Assembly (NCBI GenBank): GCA_024349245.1
Contig: JALDNG010000021.1
Location: 509,501-573,500 of the forward strand
Direction of reading: 5' to 3'
Length of the DNA: 64,000 nt
Source: Neodontobutis hainanensis
Taxonomy: Eukaryota > Chordata > Actinopteri > Gobiiformes > Odontobutidae
The position numbers and the translations under genes were made by a program. Below are positions 59,601 through 64,000 of the stretch, piece by piece (within the stretch, counting starts at the first letter, position 1; each line of letters begins with the position of its first letter). The notes under the pieces were generated by a model. The model saw nothing but the letters and a program-made list of their open reading frames with translations. It did not search any database and was not told the origin of the DNA.

Positions 59601-62600
59601 ACATGGCTGTGCCAACTCTTCTGTCCCAGTTTCTCAGTGTCCTTCTGCCCCAAACTCCCCGAAGACAGCGACATCATCTCCTTCCTGCGAGCGCTGGGTG
59701 TCGATTGGCCGACGGTCATCGGCAGCTGGACCAATGAGGATCGAGAGAAGCGGGTCCGACAGGAGCTGGAGCAGAGTCTGTTCCGAGAGGACGAGACGGA
59801 GCGAGGCCGCAGGACGAGTGGAGGCAGGAGCGAGGGAGCGCTCAGGGTCAACGTCACCAGAGTCGTCCAGGAGCAAGGCCTGATGGGATACGACCCCAGC
59901 ATCGGCACCTGCACAGGTAACAACACCGGAACTCAGTGCACAAAGTGAGTTTTAACATCAGCAGGGAATATTAAAGATGAGGAAAGGAACACACTAGTTT
60001 GAGAAGTGTATGATTTTCTATAAAGTCCAGTAAAGTAAATCTGAGGCTGAAGCTATATTTGGTTGGAACCACATTAAGAAGAGTCATTTTTAGTTTGGGC
60101 GTCTGTTGCCCCTCAAAATAAAAAAACTACTAAAACATTGTTGGATGATAACTTATCTCCCAATTTTAATACATTTAAAACAGGCTACAGTGTTTCTACA
60201 GTGAAATGATTAATAGTACATGTAGAAGTCATTTGTACCTCTGCCCCCTAGGTGGCGCTGTGTTTATGTAATATGTTTTTATTTCCCCATTTAAAGCTTG
60301 CATTAATGACACCAGTATTGGTTTGTGTTCTCTTTGCTAATATTGTCTGAAATGATCTGTTTGTCAGTTCAACACGAGAGTGTTTCCCATTTGGCTCAGT
60401 TAGACCTCGCTGCGTCCGACTGCACAGTAAGAACATCTCTGTATCTAAAGAAACCCTCAACACACACGACACAGACCGAGATGTGCAGACGTTTATTTTC
60501 CCGCTCTCTTGTTCTTCAGGTTTCCACGGCAACAGCGATACACGTGACTTCCTGTCAGGACGAGTTCCGACAGCAGCAGATGGCGATGCTGTGGCGAGCC
60601 AGTGGAGCCACGTGCACTCAAGTAAAATTTACATTTATTCATTTAGCTGACGCTTTTATAACTGCCGCACAAGCAGGATTTATCAAAACACATCACTCTA
60701 AATATGTTTACAACATTAGTCACTGGAGAAACAAAAAACAAGATGTGTTAAATAATAACTGTAAATGTTCTTAGTGGAGCTTCTGCGGATATTTTCTGAC
60801 TTAGTGGGACTGGAGCTGGACTAGGCCAGTTTGACTCAGTTTGGTTTGAGTTTCTCCTGAAAAACCTTGTGTTTCCTGTGAGAGCGAGACATCTGCTGCA
60901 GAAACAGAGACGTCACACAGAGGCTGTTTCTATATGAGACAGAAATCAGGACTTTTAGGGGTGTGCAATAGTCCCGCTGTAGGTTCACAGTATGTTCGTT
61001 ATGAGGGCTGGTGTTAAATGAGTAGCCCCAGTGTAAAAACATACTCCTCATTTGTCTGTGCTCCTGTTATTAGAGTGCACACAGTGATGCTAATGTCACC
61101 TCAGCCTCACCCTGCTCAGTTTGAGTAAAATGTCACACAAACAAACGTGTGTCCTTCAGGAAGAGCCAAACTTCTTTGTTCCTTTGCTTTCGTTTAGTTT
61201 TTTTTACCTTGTTGTTGTTCATCTCTGTTTTCAGAGACATGTGGTGTGTGGCCCGGTGAAGACTTCTGAATCCCAGCTCACAGCCGCTCAGTATCTGCAG
61301 TAAGACACAATACCAAACTTAAATTATGTTTATTATGGTCTGGAAATGTCAAAAAGTAACATTATTTACTCAAAATAAATGGTTTTCTTATTGTATTTAG
61401 AGACAAAAAAACTAAAGAGTGAGTGACCTTTAAACATTTCCTCTTTTGAGTGATTTTATTTACTCACTTTCTAAAGATTTCCTAACTACTACACATTGTT
61501 CAATTGCAGATCTAATTAAACCAATCGAGCATATCAAGTCTGTGTATCAGTGTGTTGTTTTTTTTCAGACTGAGAAGAGGCCAGATGAAGGAGGCGTCAG
61601 AAATGAAGTATGGAGATCAAGTGGAAGGTGAATGAGAAGTGTTTAAACAGTGATTACAGTCAATCTCTTGTGTTCTTTGAGACTCTATATCTCTGCTACA
61701 TATACTTTTTAGTTTTTCTCTGGACTAAAAAGGAACTGCAGCTGAAGCAGAACAAAACTAAGACATTGTCATTGAACCAAAGGTTTTCATTGGCTGATTT
61801 GAAAAAACATCATTGACCTCCAGGAATCCCCAGGGTTTAAACTCAAGGGTCATGGCCAAAGGAGGTCCTGTGATTTAAAAGGTTAAATAAAAATCTAACA
61901 TATAGGCCTGGCCACAATAAATATTCGTTTAAGTGTCGGTCAATTATTGCTATAAAAAAAATCACTAAAAACACTATCAGACATTTTTTATTTTAGGTGT
62001 GTTTAGACCAGGGTAATGATTAAACTTTATTATTAATATATATATTGATAATAAATACAGCCAGGCCTAATGAAACAAATGTGGGAAATTTTTATTTTTT
62101 TTGTGTGTTTTTTGTTTGTTTTTTTCAGGTCAGAGCTGGGAGGACATTATCAGGGTCATGACCTCTGCCACAGTCAGATTTGAGCTGCTGTCCACAGTCC
62201 ACACGAGTCCTGTGAGTAACACATAAGTGTCCACACTGGTCAAACCAAACGTCTTCTGACTGTGAGTGTACACTGTTGTTTTTCAGGTGACGCTGGACGT
62301 CCAGAGAGAGGGGGGCGTCTCCACCAAAGGGCCCAGAGGAGGAGTGTTCGTCATGTACAACTGCGCCCGACTACACACTCTGTTCGACAGCTACGAGCGC
62401 GGCGTCGAGAAGGGTTAGAGCCACTGCTGTTTATCTGAACGACGGGATGTGGAAGTGGAAAGGACCTGTTTGAGTCTTTGTAAATGAGGCTTATTGAGTT
62501 TTCTTTTGCAGGTTTGTATCCGGAAATTCCCGAAGGATCCCAGCTGGACTTCTCTGCTCTGAAAGAAGAAGTACAACTCTGTTTTTTTAACCGTTATCTA

Positions 62601-63601
62601 TTATTAAAGTTGTATAAATATAATGTTTTTGTGTTGTCTTTGCTTCAGGGCGAGTGGCTGCTCCTGTTTAATTACCTCATCCCTTTCTCTGAGCTGTTGG
62701 ACCAATCAGGGCAAGCGCTAGAAGTTGAAGGAGGCGGGGCCAGACTCAACATTAAAACTGAACAGGTGGGAAAAGACGATGCTCTCCAATGTGAGCTTAT
62801 TTGACTCAAAAATAAATGTGTCTAGTAGAAACAAATGCTGAAAGAAAGTGGTAAACCTGTCTAAATCCAGTTAAAACCTGTACAAATCCAGTTAAAACCT
62901 TGAAATCCAGAGAACAAAATAAAATCTCTTAAAAGCTAAATAAAGCCTTTACAAATCTAACTAAAACCTGTTTAAAAAAAAAAAAATCTTCAATTTTTTC
63001 AAACCCTACAAAAACCTGTTCTAATCCAAGTAAAATCTGTCTGAATTAAACTAGAACTAGTTAAATTCCTAGTAAATAACTGCACAAATCCATCTAAAAC
63101 CGGTTCTAAATTTTACCCGTCTTGTACAACTTGTACAAAAACAAACCAACCAAAAGCTGTTTTTAAATGCACTCCTGTTCAAATCCAGAACAAAACAGAA
63201 ATGTTATAGACTCTTTAACACAAAGAACAGATGTATTTTTTGTGTGTATATTAACTGTATTTCTCTGTTCTTCGGCAGATGTGTAAATTCCTGGTGTCTC
63301 TGAGTAAAGACTTCAGCTCCTACTACAACAGAGTGCACGTGCTCGGGGTCAGTATGGATTTGTTAAAGAGACATGCCCCTCCCTACTGTACTGCAGCCAT
63401 ACTCCAGGGGGCGATAGAGAAGAATTGACCTCAGGCACTTTTTCCAACTTATATCTTTTTTTTTTTTTTTTTTTATTCCAGGAGCCGTTGCCTCACCTCT
63501 TTAACCAGATGTTCTGTCGTCTGTATTTGTTGAGAGCGCTCAGAGAATTGTACCACAGCGCTTTGGAGACGCTCAACCTGCCCCCGGTCAGACAGCTATA
63601 G
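56643..63601 (+). CDS. dalrd3: DALR anticodon-binding domain-containing protein 3
   Basis: Human DALRD3 binds arginine tRNAs and recruits METTL2 for 3-methylcytosine-32 formation; it resembles an arginyl-tRNA synthetase without catalytic core. Exons: 56643-56891, 58727-59037, 59630-59916, 60368-60426, 60520-60621, 61235-61299, 61569-61627, 62129-62211, 62287-62413, 62512-62570, 62649-62765, 63279-63347, 63482-63601 (TAG). All phases join, giving 568 aa (human 543). Matching blocks include LWFKESSVKNLRNRDFLSPS, LSLGQLRTVLLADHMGALL, VVQEQGLMGYDPS, HVVCGPVK, GGVFVMYNCARLHTLFDSYE, and the C-terminal DALR domain GEWLLLFNYLIPFSELL, MCKFLVSLSKDFSSYYNRVH, LFNQMFCRLYLLRALRELYH. The start is the ATG at 56643. 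The fourth exon (59 bp) encodes the least conserved segment. The last codons belong to a minisatellite. Confidence 0.95.
57100..57435 (+). repeat. Decayed TAGTCC/TGGTTTAG repeat in dalrd3 intron 1
   Basis: Scattered TAGTCCTGGTTT, TAGACCTGGTTTAGTC and similar words with poor periodicity. It appears to be an old, diverged member of the repeat family at 33065 and 53678. Confidence 0.55.
58095..58430 (+). mobile_element. Degenerate LINE reverse-transcriptase remnant in dalrd3 intron 1
   Basis: Broken translation shows INGSEVEML, ISEDLSWNSH, LCKRKT and LSRARNIERPTGHHPAASA, resembling the end of a fish LINE RT (INGS..VE, ISEDLTW, LSRAKNI.KDP.HPGHHLF) with stops and shifts. No intact frame and no clear ends. 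Confidence 0.5.
59038..59629 (+). other. dalrd3 intron
   Basis: Intron with GTGAGT donor and GTCCCAG acceptor, AT-rich and without recognisable elements. The acceptor at 59629 rather than the nearby TTCTCAG keeps the conserved frame. Confidence 0.75.
60626..60660 (-). mobile_element. SINE tail fragment beside a dalrd3 donor
   Basis: TTACATTTATTCATTTAGCT followed by GACGCTTTTAT is the complement of the tail of the SINE family in this window. It starts about 4 bp after the end of the fifth exon (60621), so it adjoins the GTAAAA donor. Confidence 0.65.
61628..62128 (+). other. dalrd3 intron
   Basis: AT-rich intron with T-rich tract before the acceptor; no feature seen. Confidence 0.75.
62857..63190 (+). 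repeat. Decayed AAAACCTGTACAAATCCAGTT repeat in dalrd3 intron
   Basis: Roughly 20-22-bp imperfect units of TAAAACCTGT and AAATCCA words, related to the arrays at 30714 and 34558. Confidence 0.7.
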
Positions 63602-64000
63602 CATCGAACCAACAACCTGCCCCTGTTCAGACAGCTATAGCGTCGAACCAACAACCTGCCCCCGGTCAGACAGCTATAGCATCGAACCAACAACCTGCCC
63701 CTGTTCAGACAGCTATAGCGTCGAACCAACAACCTGCCCCCGGTCAGACAGCTATAGCATCGAACCAACAACCTGCCCCCGGTCAGACAGCCATAGCGTC
63801 GAACCAACAACCTGCCCCCGGTCAGACGGCTATAGCGTCGAACCAACAACCTGCCCCCGGTCAGACAGCTATAGCATCGAACCAACAACCTACCCCCGGT
63901 CAGACAGCCATAGCGTCGAACCAACAACCTGCCCCGGTCAGACGGCTATAGCATCGAACCAACAACCTACCCCCGGTCAGACAGCCATAGCGTCGAACCA
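63573..64000 (+). repeat. 39-bp minisatellite overlapping the dalrd3 stop
   Basis: Eleven units of 39 bp, the last cut by the window edge. The unit contains CAACCTGCCCC, GGTCAGACAGCTATAG and CATCGAACCAA or CGTCGAACCAA. The first unit is the end of the dalrd3 coding sequence (NLPPVRQL and TAG). Some units have CCTGTTCAG for CCCGGTCAG. The array continues past the window. The long minus-strand open frame across it is an artefact. Confidence 0.95.

Noticed and set aside
59634..59640. Alternative acceptor TTCTCAG for dalrd3 exon 3
   Set aside because: Using it would shift the frame away from the conserved DIISFLRALGVDWP reading; the upstream GTCCCAG at 59629 keeps it.
63493..63927. A 144-codon minus-strand frame with regular LLVRRY repeats
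   Set aside because: Antisense of the dalrd3 last exon and the 39-bp minisatellite.

Overview
The window is nuclear DNA of a ray-finned fish, almost certainly a teleost. The evidence is intron-rich genes with GT-AG splice sites, teleost-style tRNA-derived SINEs, an ISL2EU-type DNA transposon, a 5'-truncated fish LINE, and very many minisatellites. Three genes are recognised by their proteins: the 3' part of arih2, complete impdh2 and complete dalrd3. Human ARIH2, DALRD3 and IMPDH2 also lie close together on 3p21.31, so this is a rearranged piece of conserved synteny. A fourth, two-exon gene on the minus strand encodes a Myb/SANT-like (trihelix) DNA-binding protein that I cannot name. All genes were built by splicing short exons; most long uninterrupted reading frames in the window are tandem-repeat artefacts.

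Layout. 1-15306: last seven coding exons of arih2 (+), encoding RING2 and the Ariadne domain. The final intron is 12.3 kb and holds a 25-bp minisatellite split by a 7.7-kb LTR retroelement in antisense orientation. 15307-19700: 3' UTR and intergenic DNA. 19730-20130: CpG-rich impdh2 promoter with CRE-like sites and an E-box. 20131-30278: impdh2 (+), 14 exons, 514 aa, plus an unexpected in-frame 72-bp candidate cassette exon directly after the catalytic-cysteine loop. 30279-50313: about 20 kb without a recognised gene. It contains several minisatellites, a 1-kb pyrimidine-only tract, SINEs, and a 2.7-kb tandem duplication whose second copy was later hit by an ISL2EU transposon carrying a broken SWIM/YqaJ gene. 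50314-54655: the Myb/SANT gene (-), whose intron carries an ATT-rich compound minisatellite. 55554-55981: LINE 3' fragment. 56643-63601: dalrd3 (+), 13 exons, 568 aa. Its last codons are the first unit of a 39-bp minisatellite that runs off the window.

Function. The genes are housekeeping genes that do not form a pathway: ARIH2 is an RBR ubiquitin ligase working with neddylated cullin-5, IMPDH2 catalyses the rate-limiting step of GTP synthesis, and DALRD3 supports 3-methylcytosine formation in arginine tRNAs. The most notable points are the impdh2 cassette exon, the young LTR element with no coding capacity, the duplication with its natural empty site for the transposon, and a short-unit AAACCAGG-type repeat family recurring at many loci. 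No previously undescribed defence-type or operon-like system was seen.
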